64,000 bases of DNA, from the NCBI GenBank assembly GCA_020628935.1, contig JAHDEG010000003.1, forward strand, positions 186,001 through 250,000, given 5' to 3'. This DNA comes from Flavobacteriales bacterium. GTDB lineage: Bacteria; Bacteroidota; Bacteroidia; Flavobacteriales_G; JALEGO01. This document shows, in pieces, positions 45,282 through 53,232 of the stretch. The notes under the pieces are model-generated. The model saw only the letters and a list, made by a program, of their open reading frames with translations. It had not been told where the DNA came from and did no database searches. Both the position numbers and the translations under genes were made by a program. Each line of letters begins with the position of its first letter. Within the stretch, counting starts at the first letter, position 1.

Positions 45282-46193
45282 CTAATCGATTGAGAAGTAA
45301 TCACTTGATTGATAAATTCCGGTACGTTGTTTTTCTAACTGCATTAGTAAGTCATTGGCAAGGCTACTTGCTCCGAAACGGAACCATGTATTGTTCATCC
45401 AATCCGCTCCTAAAACTTCATTTACCATTACTAAATAGTGTAACGCAAGTTTAGCGTTAGAAATTCCGCCAGCAGGTTTCATGCCAACCATTTTTCCGGT
45501 TTTGTAAAAATGATCTTTAATAGCTTCAAGCATAACTAAGGTTACAGGCATAGTTGCAGCCGGACTAATTTTACCGGTAGATGTTTTAATAAAATCTGCC
45601 CCTGCATGAATAGCAATGTCACTAGCTCTTCTTACCTTATCAAAAGTGCCTAGCTCCCCCGTTTCTAAAATAACTTTTAAACGAGCTTTACCGCAAGCTT
45701 CTTTTATAGTTGCAATTTCATCGTAAACGTAATTATAATCTCCGTTTAAGAATTTACCTCTAGAAATAACCATGTCTATTTCATCAGCACCGCTATCAAC
45801 AGCAAATTTTGTGTCATCAATTTTAACACTTAAAGGCGCCTGACCAGCAGGAAACGCTGTAGAAACTGAAGCAACTTTTACTCCCGAACCTTTTACCTCT
45901 TTTTTAGCAATGCTAACCATGCTTGGGTAAACACAAACGGCAGCAGCAGTAGGTAAATCGGGGTAAGAATCGTGCATATGTTGTGCTTTGTAGCACATTT
46001 GCTTAACCTTTGAAGGCGTATCTTTACCCTCAAGCGTAGTTAAGTCAATCATGTTTAAGGCTAATTTTAATCCAAAAATTTTGGTTTCCTTTTTAATACT
46101 ACGTTTTTGAAAACGTGAAGCCTTCTCAATAATAGATGTTTGATCTATTGTTGGTGACTTTGTAAAATCGGGTAAGGTTTTTATCTTGCTCAA
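45282..46193 (-). CDS. deoC: Deoxyribose-phosphate aldolase
   Basis: 303 residues with a probable TTG start at 46193 (MSKIKTLPDFTK). It cleaves 2-deoxyribose 5-phosphate to glyceraldehyde 3-phosphate and acetaldehyde. The Schiff-base lysine is in ADFIKTSTGK; the second lysine is in MVGMKPAGGI; the region LKVILETGEL is also conserved. The N-terminal 45 residues extend beyond the bacterial DeoC core, as in the longer eukaryote-like group. An in-frame TTG at 46211 is rejected, since it overlaps a TACTTTTG promoter element. It starts an operon with two ALDH genes. Confidence 0.92.
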   Translation of the reverse strand: MSKIKTLPDFTKSPTIDQTSIIEKASRFQKRSIKKETKIFGLKLALNMIDLTTLEGKDTPSKVKQMCYKAQHMHDSYPDLPTAAAVCVYPSMVSIAKKEVKGSGVKVASVSTAFPAGQAPLSVKIDDTKFAVDSGADEIDMVISRGKFLNGDYNYVYDEIATIKEACGKARLKVILETGELGTFDKVRRASDIAIHAGADFIKTSTGKISPAATMPVTLVMLEAIKDHFYKTGKMVGMKPAGGISNAKLALHYLVMVNEVLGADWMNNTWFRFGASSLANDLLMQLEKQRTGIYQSSDYFSID

Positions 46194-46208
46194 TTTGATT
46201 GTTTTGTA

Positions 46209-46216
46209 CAAAAGTA
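46209..46216 (-). promoter_or_regulatory. -7 promoter element of deoC operon
   Basis: The minus strand reads TACTTTTG (exact TAnnTTTG) 15 bases before the chosen start. No clear -33 box was found. Confidence 0.45.
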
Positions 46217-46337
46217 GCCATGTTAGGGCGATTTTGAAAATTATATGGTATAAACTATACTTTACAGTCGCTCTTTTTATGCTTTGTCTTAATTCATAAT
46301 TTGTTTTATGAGTGCTTAGATAATGTTAATTTTTTGG

Positions 46338-46457
46338 CTGTTACACCTTGCGTTAGGCAAGGCGTCAGGCTGTACGTTATATCTTTTGGTTTGTGAAAGC
46401 AGAAATAGGTACAGCTTGCTGCTTAAACCAAAAGGATGCCACTGCCATCCTTAACAG
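46338..46457. repeat. Multi-hairpin palindromic intergenic element
   Basis: A 120-base element is bounded by inverted ends CTGTTA (46338-46343) and TAACAG (46452-46457). Inside are hairpin CCTTGC/GCAAGG (46346-46351 with 46357-46362) and a long imperfect hairpin, CTTTTGGTTT plus AAGCAG (46383-46402) with CTGCTT plus AAACCAAAAG (46419-46434). GCTGTAC (46369-46375) is complementary to GTACAGC (46409-46415) in the loop of the long hairpin, so a pseudoknot is possible. GGATG...CATCC (46434-46450) is a further stem. The layout resembles multi-copy palindromic elements that I recall from Flavobacteriales; copy number cannot be tested here. It lies in the 46212-46625 gap between lptB and deoC. Bases 46217-46337 show nothing else. 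Confidence 0.45.
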
Positions 46458-46498
46458 GTTTTGTGTTGTAAAATAGGCGCTCAGATTGCAGCGGCAGC

Positions 46499-46590
46499 TT
46501 TTTAAATGTTGGCGTATTTTTTATTGGAGTTCCAAAGCGATTTTATGAGCTCTTGTAAACGACTTATAAAAACAAGCTAACATTTAAAAA
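46499..46590. repeat. Long-armed inverted repeat in the lptB-deoC gap
   Basis: TTTTTAAATGTT (46499-46510) is the exact reverse complement of AACATTTAAAAA (46579-46590). With a G-T pair the arms extend to GGC/GCT (46511-46513 with 46576-46578), giving 15 bp. The 62-base interior can form a further CTTGT/ACAAG pairing. On the minus strand it follows lptB and has no U-tract, so a terminator role is doubtful. It may be a small RNA, an mRNA 3' stabilising structure, or a relic of a mobile palindrome. Confidence 0.4.
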
Positions 46591-46625
46591 CTATAGTGTA
46601 AAGCTGGAAACAGCCCCCAATAATT

Positions 46626-47363
46626 CTACTTTAACACCGGCTTTTTAAGCTCAAAGTTTTTTCCAAGGTAAACTGCTCTTACTCTTTCATCATTTGCGAG
46701 ATCTTCGGCTGAACCAGATTTTAGAATTTGACCCTCAAATAGTAGGTAAGTTCTATCGGTTATGGAAAGTGTTTCTTGCACATTGTGGTCGGTTATTAAT
46801 ACGCCAATGTTTTTGTTTTTAAGCTTTAACACAATGTTCTGAATGTCTTCAACAGCAATTGGGTCAACACCTGCAAACGGTTCATCTAACAAAACAAATT
46901 TAGGTTCTACGGCTAATGCACGAGCAATTTCGGTTCTTCTTCGTTCACCACCAGAGAGTACATCTCCACGGTTTGTTCGCACATGGTTTAGGCTGAACTC
47001 GGCAATAAGTTCTTCTAGTTTTTCTTCTTGCTGTTGCTTAGTGCGGTTGGTCATTTCAAGAATGGCCATAATGTTGTCTTCTACACTAAGCTTTCTGAAA
47101 ACCGATGCTTCTTGGGGGAGATATGCAATTCCTTTCTGTGCACGCTTGTACATAGGTAAATCGGTGATTATCTCGTTATCTAAAAAAACGTTTCCCTGAT
47201 TTGGTTTTATTAACCCAACAATCATATAAAAACTAGTGGTTTTACCAGCTCCGTTTGGACCTAGCAAGCCAACAATTTCACCCTGGTTTACTTCAACAGA
47301 AACAGAGTTAACTACGTTTCGCTTACCGTATGTTTTTATTAAGTTTTGTGTGCTTAGTTTCAT
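46626..47363 (-). CDS. lptB: LPS export ABC transporter ATP-binding protein LptB
   Basis: 245 residues. Walker [10 protein letters not shown], the LptB-typical PLYKRAQKG-like segment (here [20 protein letters not shown]), signature [16 protein letters not shown], Walker [17 protein letters not shown] and H-loop [10 protein letters not shown] are all present. LptB powers LptFG for lipopolysaccharide export. It is encoded 10 bases after a LEA-type lipoprotein gene. A C-terminal tail FELKKPVLK follows the family core. Confidence 0.93.
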   Translation of the reverse strand: MKLSTQNLIKTYGKRNVVNSVSVEVNQGEIVGLLGPNGAGKTTSFYMIVGLIKPNQGNVFLDNEIITDLPMYKRAQKGIAYLPQEASVFRKLSVEDNIMAILEMTNRTKQQQEEKLEELIAEFSLNHVRTNRGDVLSGGERRRTEIARALAVEPKFVLLDEPFAGVDPIAVEDIQNIVLKLKNKNIGVLITDHNVQETLSITDRTYLLFEGQILKSGSAEDLANDERVRAVYLGKNFELKKPVLK

Positions 47364-47373
47364 TTTGTAGGAC

Positions 47374-47847
47374 TTATTTCAATATTCCTTTTAATCCTCC
47401 ACTCAAATCTAATTTCTTTTGTTCGTCAATATCAAATTTTTTAGTGAAAAGAAAAACTCTTCCCTTTAGTTTACCCTTTACTGATGTGGTTACCGACTTC
47501 TGTAAAACTAGTGAAGGAATGGTTTGCATTATACCTCCGGCAAGTGGTTTATAATTGATATGAATAGACACTGGGTAGGTTAATGTACTGTTTTTTTTAA
47601 GTTTAACAGTAGGTTTAACTCTTGCTTTACCGAAAATTTTGTTTGCTAAGGCAACATCTAAATCACTTGATTTTACATGAATATTGTAGTTGTTTGGGTT
47701 TTCAATTCGAGCATCAATACTCATGTCAATACCAGACTTACTTACGTTTTTAATTTTTACATTATTCATGCTAATAAGGTTTATTTGCTTGTAGCTACAC
47801 GAGCTCATAGATAATGCGAGTAGAATAATTGGCAAGATGTTTTTCAT
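47374..47847 (-). CDS. LEA type 2 (LEA14-like) lipoprotein
   Basis: 157 residues. The lipoprotein signal peptide is [17 protein letters not shown] with the lipobox LSMSSC, cysteine at 17. The rest is one LEA_2/WHy domain ([52 protein letters not shown]). In bacteria the role of such lipoproteins is largely unknown. Position between recQ and lptB suggests an envelope function but does not prove it. Confidence 0.82.
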   Translation of the reverse strand: MKNILPIILLALSMSSCSYKQINLISMNNVKIKNVSKSGIDMSIDARIENPNNYNIHVKSSDLDVALANKIFGKARVKPTVKLKKNSTLTYPVSIHINYKPLAGGIMQTIPSLVLQKSVTTSVKGKLKGRVFLFTKKFDIDEQKKLDLSGGLKGILK

Positions 47848-47910
47848 ATGTATAAAGTTAGTTTAATGTTTCTTAAGCTTGTTTTAGAATAAACGCGTTT
47901 AAATAAGTAA

Positions 47911-49710
47911 TTATTTGTTTTCGGCAATGCATTTAGAAAACGGTTCAAAAAATCGCTCTAGTTTTTGGTTTCCTACCCCCGATATTTGCATGAATTCTTC
48001 TTTTGTTTGTGGTAAGGCAGAAGCCATTTCTTTTAATGATTTATCACTAAAAACAATGTAGGCAGGTACTCTTTCTTCTTTTGCTATTTCTTGTCTCAAA
48101 TTTTTTAATGCGTCAAACAAGCTTTTATTCATATTATCGAATTGTCTAACAATTGATTTTTTTGCCCTGGGTGTGGCTATAGTTTTATCAATTTTTTCTG
48201 CTACTGTTAAATTAATAGTGCTTTCTGATTTTAAAACTCTTAGCCCGAAATCGGTTATTTTAAGTTGGTTCGCATTTTGGTAGTCTATTTCAATAACACC
48301 AACGTTTACGAGCTGAATTATATAATTTTGCCATTCGAAAAAACTATACTTTGCTCCTTTGCCGTATGTTTTAATTGTGTCGTATTTGTTTGATATGATT
48401 TCTTGGTTTCTTGAACCTCTTAATACATTTATCAGAGTGTTTGCGCTTACTTTTTGGTTTAATCTGTACATAGCCGATAGTGCTATTTGTGCAATGATTG
48501 TGCCATCAAAGAATTTTGGAGGATTTAAACAAACATCACAGTTACCACAGTCTTTTTCTAAATGCTCATTAAAGTAGGCTAATAAAATTTTTCTTCGGCA
48601 GGATGTTGCTTCTACAAATTGCTGAATTCGTTTAAGTTTTTCAATCTGCATATCTGCCTGCCCACTATCTTCGGCAAATTTTCTTAGTAGGATGAGGTCT
48701 TTATACGAATAATAGAGGATTGTTTCAGAAGGTAAACCATCTCTACCGGCTCGCCCAATTTCTTGATAATATCCTTCGATATTTTTTGGCAAGTTGTTAT
48801 GTATAATCCAACGTACATTAGATTTGTCTATACCCATTCCAAAGGCAATAGTGGCAACAATAATTTTAAGATCGTCATTAATAAACTGTTCTTGAGTTAT
48901 TGCTCTGTCTTCACTATTCATACCTGCATGGTAAAAACCTGCTCTTATACCATGGCTGTTAAGTGTATTTGCTAATTCTTCGGTGTTTTTTCTGCTTAAA
49001 CAATAAATTATACCACTTTCGTTTCTTCGTTTAGTGATAAAGTTTACTATTTGTTGAGTTTTCTCTTTTTTAGGGACTTGCCTTTTTACTTCAATACTTA
49101 AGTTTTCTCTGTTAAAGGATGAAATAAATGTTTTACATTCTTTTAGCGCGAGTTGATTAATAATGTCACCTCTTGTTATTTTGTCTGCAGTTGCTGTTAA
49201 GGCCATAAATGGCACATGACTAAAAAGCTTTCTTATAGCTTTCATTTTAGTATACTCTGGCCTAAAATCGTGCCCCCACATAGATATGCAGTGAGCTTCA
49301 TCAATTGCAATGAGACTAACGTTTAGCTTAGAGATTTGATTTTCTGCTATTGATAATAGTTTTTCTGGCGAGAGGTATAACAGCTTTAACTTGTTCTCTG
49401 CCGCTTCGTGCATTATTGCTATTTCTTCAATCGAGTCTAAAGAGCTGTTAATATATGCTGCATTTACTCCGTTAGCACGTAGTGCCTGTACTTGATCTTT
49501 CATTAATGAAATTAGAGGAGAAACAACAATTGTTACTCCTTCAAACAGTAAAGCAGGTATTTGAAAACAGAGAGACTTTCCACCACCCGTAGGCATAAGT
49601 ACAAAACCATCCTTTTTGTTTATTACATGTTCAATGACTTCTTTTTGGTTTTCGCGAAACTCGTGATAACCAAAAGTTTGATTTAATATTTCTTGAGCTC
49701 GTTGTATCAT
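47911..49710 (-). CDS. recQ: ATP-dependent DNA helicase RecQ
   Basis: 599 residues from MIQRAQEILNQTFGYHEFR (49710); ATG at 49713 is an equal alternative. Helicase motifs are FVLMPTGGGKSLCFQIPAL, VVSPLISLMKDQVQAL, IDEAHCISMWGHDFRPEY, ALTATA, and IGRAGRDGLPSE. The zinc-binding RQC cysteines are in CRRKILLAYF and CGNCDVC. A C-terminal HRDC domain (LRQEIAKEERVPAYIVFSD) completes the standard RecQ. It unwinds DNA at stalled or broken forks. A terminator of the upstream tonB gene sits in its leader. Confidence 0.93.
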   Translation of the reverse strand: MIQRAQEILNQTFGYHEFRENQKEVIEHVINKKDGFVLMPTGGGKSLCFQIPALLFEGVTIVVSPLISLMKDQVQALRANGVNAAYINSSLDSIEEIAIMHEAAENKLKLLYLSPEKLLSIAENQISKLNVSLIAIDEAHCISMWGHDFRPEYTKMKAIRKLFSHVPFMALTATADKITRGDIINQLALKECKTFISSFNRENLSIEVKRQVPKKEKTQQIVNFITKRRNESGIIYCLSRKNTEELANTLNSHGIRAGFYHAGMNSEDRAITQEQFINDDLKIIVATIAFGMGIDKSNVRWIIHNNLPKNIEGYYQEIGRAGRDGLPSETILYYSYKDLILLRKFAEDSGQADMQIEKLKRIQQFVEATSCRRKILLAYFNEHLEKDCGNCDVCLNPPKFFDGTIIAQIALSAMYRLNQKVSANTLINVLRGSRNQEIISNKYDTIKTYGKGAKYSFFEWQNYIIQLVNVGVIEIDYQNANQLKITDFGLRVLKSESTINLTVAEKIDKTIATPRAKKSIVRQFDNMNKSLFDALKNLRQEIAKEERVPAYIVFSDKSLKEMASALPQTKEEFMQISGVGNQKLERFFEPFSKCIAENK

Positions 49711-49721
49711 CATAAAAACAA

Positions 49722-49751
49722 AAACCCCCTTAGTATTCACCAAGAGGGTTT
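49722..49751 (-). terminator. Terminator between tonB and recQ
   Basis: AAACCCCCTT (49722-49731) and AAGAGGGTTT (49742-49751) form a stem with one mismatch and a 10-base loop. On the minus strand it is followed by TTTTTGTTTTT, a good U-tract, 21 bases after the tonB stop. The U-tract ends at the recQ start. Confidence 0.65.
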
Positions 49752-49772
49752 ATATTAAAATAAAAGGTTTTA

Positions 49773-50447
49773 TTATCTTAAGGTAAAATTAATAGGTAAG
49801 TTAAAATACATATTAACCGGTTGATTTCTTTGCTTACCTGGTTTCCATTTAGGCATTTTTTTAACGACTTTCATTGCTTCTTCATCACAGCCAAAGCCAA
49901 TTCCTTTTAAGATTTTTACATCTGTAATTGAACCGTCTTTACGAATAACAAAGTTTACGAAAACTTTACCTTCGATATGCTCTTTACGAGCAATATCTGG
50001 GTATTTGATATTACTTACGATAAATTCCATCATTTTTTGGTAACCACCAGGGAATTCAGCTTGTTCTTCAACAATGGTGAAAATTTCAGGAGCTGCTTCA
50101 ACAACTTCTTCTACCTCAATATCTTTAATTTCTACTTCGGTGTCTTCGTCCATTTCGCTGTCAATGTCAATGTCTTCCGTTTCAACATCATCCTCAACAA
50201 TTTCAAGCTCTATTTGCTCGGGTGGGGGTGGAGGTGGGGGTGGAGGTTGTACTTCTTGAATAGTTACCGGCATCATTTCTTCTTCTTCTTCAATTATATC
50301 TCTATCACCAAGTGTGCTTTCAGTGATTTCATACACTTTCCACTCAAATGCCATCAACACGAAAGCAAGAGCAAAGGCTAAACCGAGTATACGGAATAGG
50401 CTTTTCTTGTTTTCAAGATTGGCTTCGGTATTTTTTTTCAACTCCAT
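49773..50447 (-). CDS. Energy transducer TonB
   Basis: 224 residues. An N-terminal membrane span at about 19-40 (LGLAFALAFVLMAFEW) is followed by EEEEEMMP-like acidic residues, a run of nine prolines near residue 67, and a long acidic periplasmic linker. The C-terminal TonB domain has FPGGYQKMMEFIVSNIKYPD, EGKVFVNFVIRKDGSITDV and MPKWKPGKQRNQPVN. TonB transmits proton-motive force to outer-membrane receptors such as that at 30252. The gcvH-vanZ-tonB order is seen in Flavobacteria. Bacteroidota have several TonB copies. Confidence 0.9.
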   Translation of the reverse strand: MELKKNTEANLENKKSLFRILGLAFALAFVLMAFEWKVYEITESTLGDRDIIEEEEEMMPVTIQEVQPPPPPPPPPEQIELEIVEDDVETEDIDIDSEMDEDTEVEIKDIEVEEVVEAAPEIFTIVEEQAEFPGGYQKMMEFIVSNIKYPDIARKEHIEGKVFVNFVIRKDGSITDVKILKGIGFGCDEEAMKVVKKMPKWKPGKQRNQPVNMYFNLPINFTLR

Positions 50448-50551
50448 AGGTATCTTTTAATCTGTGTAAAAATAATAAAATTATCTATACATTCTTAATC
50501 AAATGCCAAAGGCTTTAATTGGGAATGATTTATTTTTTTAAAACTGTAGGT

Positions 50552-50604
50552 AAAGTCAGCTCAGATTTATTAATTCAAAATTCGTTTTTGCTGAGCTGAC
50601 TTTT
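50552..50604. repeat. Perfect 13-bp inverted repeat around the vanZ stop codon
   Basis: AAAGTCAGCTCAG (50552-50564) and CTGAGCTGACTTT (50591-50603) are exact reverse complements, with 26 bases between them that hold the last codons and stop of the VanZ gene. The following tract on the minus strand is short (TTTACC). On the plus strand TTTTGTT follows. It may be a terminator of the gcvH-vanZ mRNA or a regulatory stem-loop that covers the stop codon. Confidence 0.5.
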
Positions 50605-50955
50605 GTTAAAAAGCTTACTTACAGTAGTTGCTGAACTTATTCCTGCAAGGTTTGCAATTATATCAAACAGTTCTAGTGATCGACCTTTTATGAAGGTATG
50701 CTGAATTATTTCAATAATCAAACCGTAAAATAGACAAGCGCAACCGTACAATAATATTTTTCTTGAATTAACCTCGTTTGGCTGTTTTAATATTAAAAAC
50801 ATCCAAACAAAGTACAGGAAAAAATGTGTTATTTTATCAAAATGAGGTACTGGTATTTCTATGTTTTCGCCCGATGAAGGTGTTAAGCATAACACGGCAA
50901 TTAATATACCCCAGACAAAGCTAAGCTTTAGGTAAGTTTTTTTGCTAAGCTCCAA
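50575..50955 (-). CDS. VanZ-family membrane protein
   Basis: 126 residues with a TTG start ([17 protein letters not shown]). Four hydrophobic spans are visible, with [20 protein letters not shown] and [20 protein letters not shown], which carry the conserved Asp-Lys-His and GR-x-LE-x-D motifs of VanZ-like proteins. The molecular role of this short group is unknown; the original VanZ raises teicoplanin resistance. The start lies 11 bases inside the end of gcvH, so translation is coupled. Confidence 0.85.
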   Translation of the reverse strand: MELSKKTYLKLSFVWGILIAVLCLTPSSGENIEIPVPHFDKITHFFLYFVWMFLILKQPNEVNSRKILLYGCACLFYGLIIEIIQHTFIKGRSLELFDIIANLAGISSATTVSKLFNKSQLSKNEF

Positions 50956-51325
50956 TATGACTTTTATATTCTTCTACAGATAATAAATCGTTTAATTCAT
51001 TAACATCTGCAACTTTTATTTTAACCAACCAGCCACTTTCATATGGGTTGGAGTTTACTGTTTCAGGATTGCTTTCTAAGGAGGAATTAAACTCAATTAT
51101 TTCTCCAGAAACTGGCATAAATAAATCTGACACGGTTTTTACCGCTTCAATTGTTCCGAAAACTTCTTCTTTATCGAGTGTTTCTCCTTCTGTCTCTATT
51201 TCTACATACACAATTTCTCCTAGTTCTCCCTGAGCAAAGTCGGTGATGCCTACAGTAGCGGTTTCACCTTCTATTTTAATCCATTCGTGGTCTTTAGTGT
51301 ATTTTAAATCGTTTGGAAAATTCAT
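50945..51325 (-). CDS. gcvH: Glycine cleavage system H protein
   Basis: 126 residues from [20 protein letters not shown]. The lipoyl-lysine is in [19 protein letters not shown]. It shuttles the aminomethyl group between the P, T and L proteins of glycine cleavage. The chosen ATG at 51325 fits the family start; an in-frame start at 51343 adds six residues. The other gcv genes are not in the window, as is usual in Bacteroidota. Confidence 0.95.
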   Translation of the reverse strand: MNFPNDLKYTKDHEWIKIEGETATVGITDFAQGELGEIVYVEIETEGETLDKEEVFGTIEAVKTVSDLFMPVSGEIIEFNSSLESNPETVNSNPYESGWLVKIKVADVNELNDLLSVEEYKSHIGA

Positions 51326-51369
51326 TGTGCTAAGTTTTCTCAAAAATACTATAAATATGTGTTAAACAA

Positions 51370-51401
51370 AAAAGCCCAAAGAAGTAAATCTTTGGGCTTT
51401 T
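51370..51401 (-). terminator. Rho-independent terminator of the 51422 T9SS protein gene
   Basis: AAAGCCCAAAGA (51371-51382) pairs with TCTTTGGGCTTT (51389-51400), a perfect 12-bp stem with a six-base loop. On the minus strand a TTTTTTGTTT tract follows. It lies 21 bases after the stop codon of the upstream minus-strand gene. Confidence 0.8.
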
Positions 51402-51421
51402 GAGTGAATAATTGTTATTTA

Positions 51422-53206
51422 TTACTTTCTAATAATAAGTTTTGAAGCGTTTGTTACTTCACCAACAGTATTACTTATAAAGTAAACTCCATTTTGAAGG
51501 TTAGATAAGTCAATTGAATCTTCTTGCTTGTTTAAGTTGTTAGAAGAGTGAACGATATCACCTAATAAATTAAAAATATTAATTTGCTCGCTTCCTTTAA
51601 TAAACACTATGCCTGTTGAAGGATTTGGAGAAAAGTTAAAGCTAGCCTCGTTATTAATGTTGTTAACACCAACAGCCCATGCTCCAACAACAAATTCTTC
51701 AGTTGATTCACAGTTATTGCCGTCAGTTATAGTAACTGTGTATGTGTCTGGCAATAAATCTGATACATCTTCTGTTACAGGGCCGTGACTCCAAGCATAC
51801 GTAAATGAGCCGTCACCACCTGTTGTAGTTAAGTTAATGTAGCCTGTAGGACATGAAGCACATTGCGCTGTAGCTACTTCATCGGTTGTTGTAACAATTG
51901 CAACGGCATTTTCATTTACTGTAAATGGCTTTACAAGTTCACAGTTATTAGCGTCAGTAACCGTTAGCGAGTAAGTATCTGCAGATAAATTTTCATTTAT
52001 CTCAGTAGTGGTTCCGTTACTCCATAAATAAGAATATCCTGGAGTACCACCTGTAACACCAACGTTTATTGCTCCATTATCACCGTTTACGCAAGTAACA
52101 TCAGTAACTACATTTGAAACGTTAAGTTGTGTAGGCTCATCTACCATTGCAGATGCGATACCCATTTTCCCGTTTGCACCAGTGATAGTTACAGTATATG
52201 TACCAACATTTAAATTAGTAGCGGTTTCAGTAGTTTGGCTAAGTGCATCACTCCACTCATACGAGTAAGGTGCTGTTCCTAAATCTAAAACAGAAGCTTG
52301 AGCCGAACCTGTTTCTCCAAAGCAAGGTGCATTTAAACCTATTGCATTTGCTATTAACATACTGTCAGCTAAAAATAATACATCAACAATACTTCCGTCT
52401 GTATTTGTATTAACTGTAACCATTGAATAGTCTCTTCCTTTTGCAAAGAAATCATAAGATGTTAATGTGTCTAATCTTGGGTTTTCATCTAGTATTCCAA
52501 AACTCTGTGCTGGGTCAATTAACTGCCAAGTGTTTCCGCTAAAAGAGCTTTTTACAAACACACTATCTACTAAATACTCAACTCTTTTTTTACGTAAAAC
52601 TTGTTCAACATCGTTTAAAAGAGTCATTTCTCCCCAAGCGTCAATTTCGTAGGAAGCAACCCCTTCGTGTACAACTCTAATCGAGTCAATGAAACTTACG
52701 TTAATTCCAATATCCGAGGCAGCGACTTTCACTTCGAAAGTGGTTATATCGTTTGTTACTTGGTCAAGATAATTTGTTGGTATGTCTAATACTTTTTGTG
52801 GATCGGTGAATGGCACAACCAATTCAACTCCTGTTGCTTGACCTGAAATTAGTTCACCGAGATCTCCGTTTGTTCCAAGTAATAAAATTTCACCATTATT
52901 GGTGTCAAAATAAGTATTGTTGCTTGAAGATGTGTAAAGGATTTCTGCGTTTGGAAATACCCCTGCAGCATCAGAGGTGTCGGGGTCACCAAACGTATTT
53001 ATACTGTACGTGTAAATTAATAAATCTGTGAAATCCCACGACTGATTTGCGCCTGGGCTACCCACGTTAATGCCAACGCCAGCTGTATCTCTTGCTACAA
53101 CAACTTGATCGCCAACGGATCCGAAGTCAGAAAGATCTAAGCTAATCTGTCCGAAAGACAGGGTAGCTGTTATTAATGCAGAAGAAAGTAGTAATAATTT
53201 TTTCAT
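51422..53206 (-). CDS. T9SS type A cargo protein with SprB-like repeats
   Basis: 594 residues. The signal peptide ends near LSFGQ (about residue 20). The N-terminal 300 residues (SLDLSDFGSVGDQVVVARDT onwards) form an unknown beta-rich domain. Three SprB-like repeats follow at about 300-530 (NAPCFGETGSAQASV, DVTCVNGDNGAINVGVTGG, CASCPTGYINLTTTGG). The last 75 residues are a type A sorting domain (FNFSPNPSTGIVFIKGSE, INIFNLLGDIVHS, LQNGVYFISN, KLIIRK). It is thus exported and anchored by T9SS. A strong terminator follows the gene. Its function is unknown; adhesion is a guess from the repeats. Confidence 0.85.
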   Translation of the reverse strand: MKKLLLLSSALITATLSFGQISLDLSDFGSVGDQVVVARDTAGVGINVGSPGANQSWDFTDLLIYTYSINTFGDPDTSDAAGVFPNAEILYTSSSNNTYFDTNNGEILLLGTNGDLGELISGQATGVELVVPFTDPQKVLDIPTNYLDQVTNDITTFEVKVAASDIGINVSFIDSIRVVHEGVASYEIDAWGEMTLLNDVEQVLRKKRVEYLVDSVFVKSSFSGNTWQLIDPAQSFGILDENPRLDTLTSYDFFAKGRDYSMVTVNTNTDGSIVDVLFLADSMLIANAIGLNAPCFGETGSAQASVLDLGTAPYSYEWSDALSQTTETATNLNVGTYTVTITGANGKMGIASAMVDEPTQLNVSNVVTDVTCVNGDNGAINVGVTGGTPGYSYLWSNGTTTEINENLSADTYSLTVTDANNCELVKPFTVNENAVAIVTTTDEVATAQCASCPTGYINLTTTGGDGSFTYAWSHGPVTEDVSDLLPDTYTVTITDGNNCESTEEFVVGAWAVGVNNINNEASFNFSPNPSTGIVFIKGSEQINIFNLLGDIVHSSNNLNKQEDSIDLSNLQNGVYFISNTVGEVTNASKLIIRK

Positions 53207-53232
53207 ATGTTTAATTGTTAATTCTTTACAAT

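Noticed and set aside
46323-46454. A 43-codon plus-strand open frame starting MLIFWLLHLALGK within the lptB-deoC gap
   Set aside because: It coincides with the palindromic element, ends at its right inverted end, and has no promoter or family resemblance. The structure explains the sequence better than coding.
46338-46457. Integron attC-like site (GTTAGGC matches the GTTRRRY core)
   Set aside because: No properly placed RYYYAAC partner was found, no integrase or gene cassettes are near, and the element lies between ordinary chromosomal genes.
50074-50381. Plus-strand frames opposite tonB rich in Gly/Ser or Phe/Asn
   Set aside because: They arise from the reverse complement of the proline run and acidic linker of TonB.
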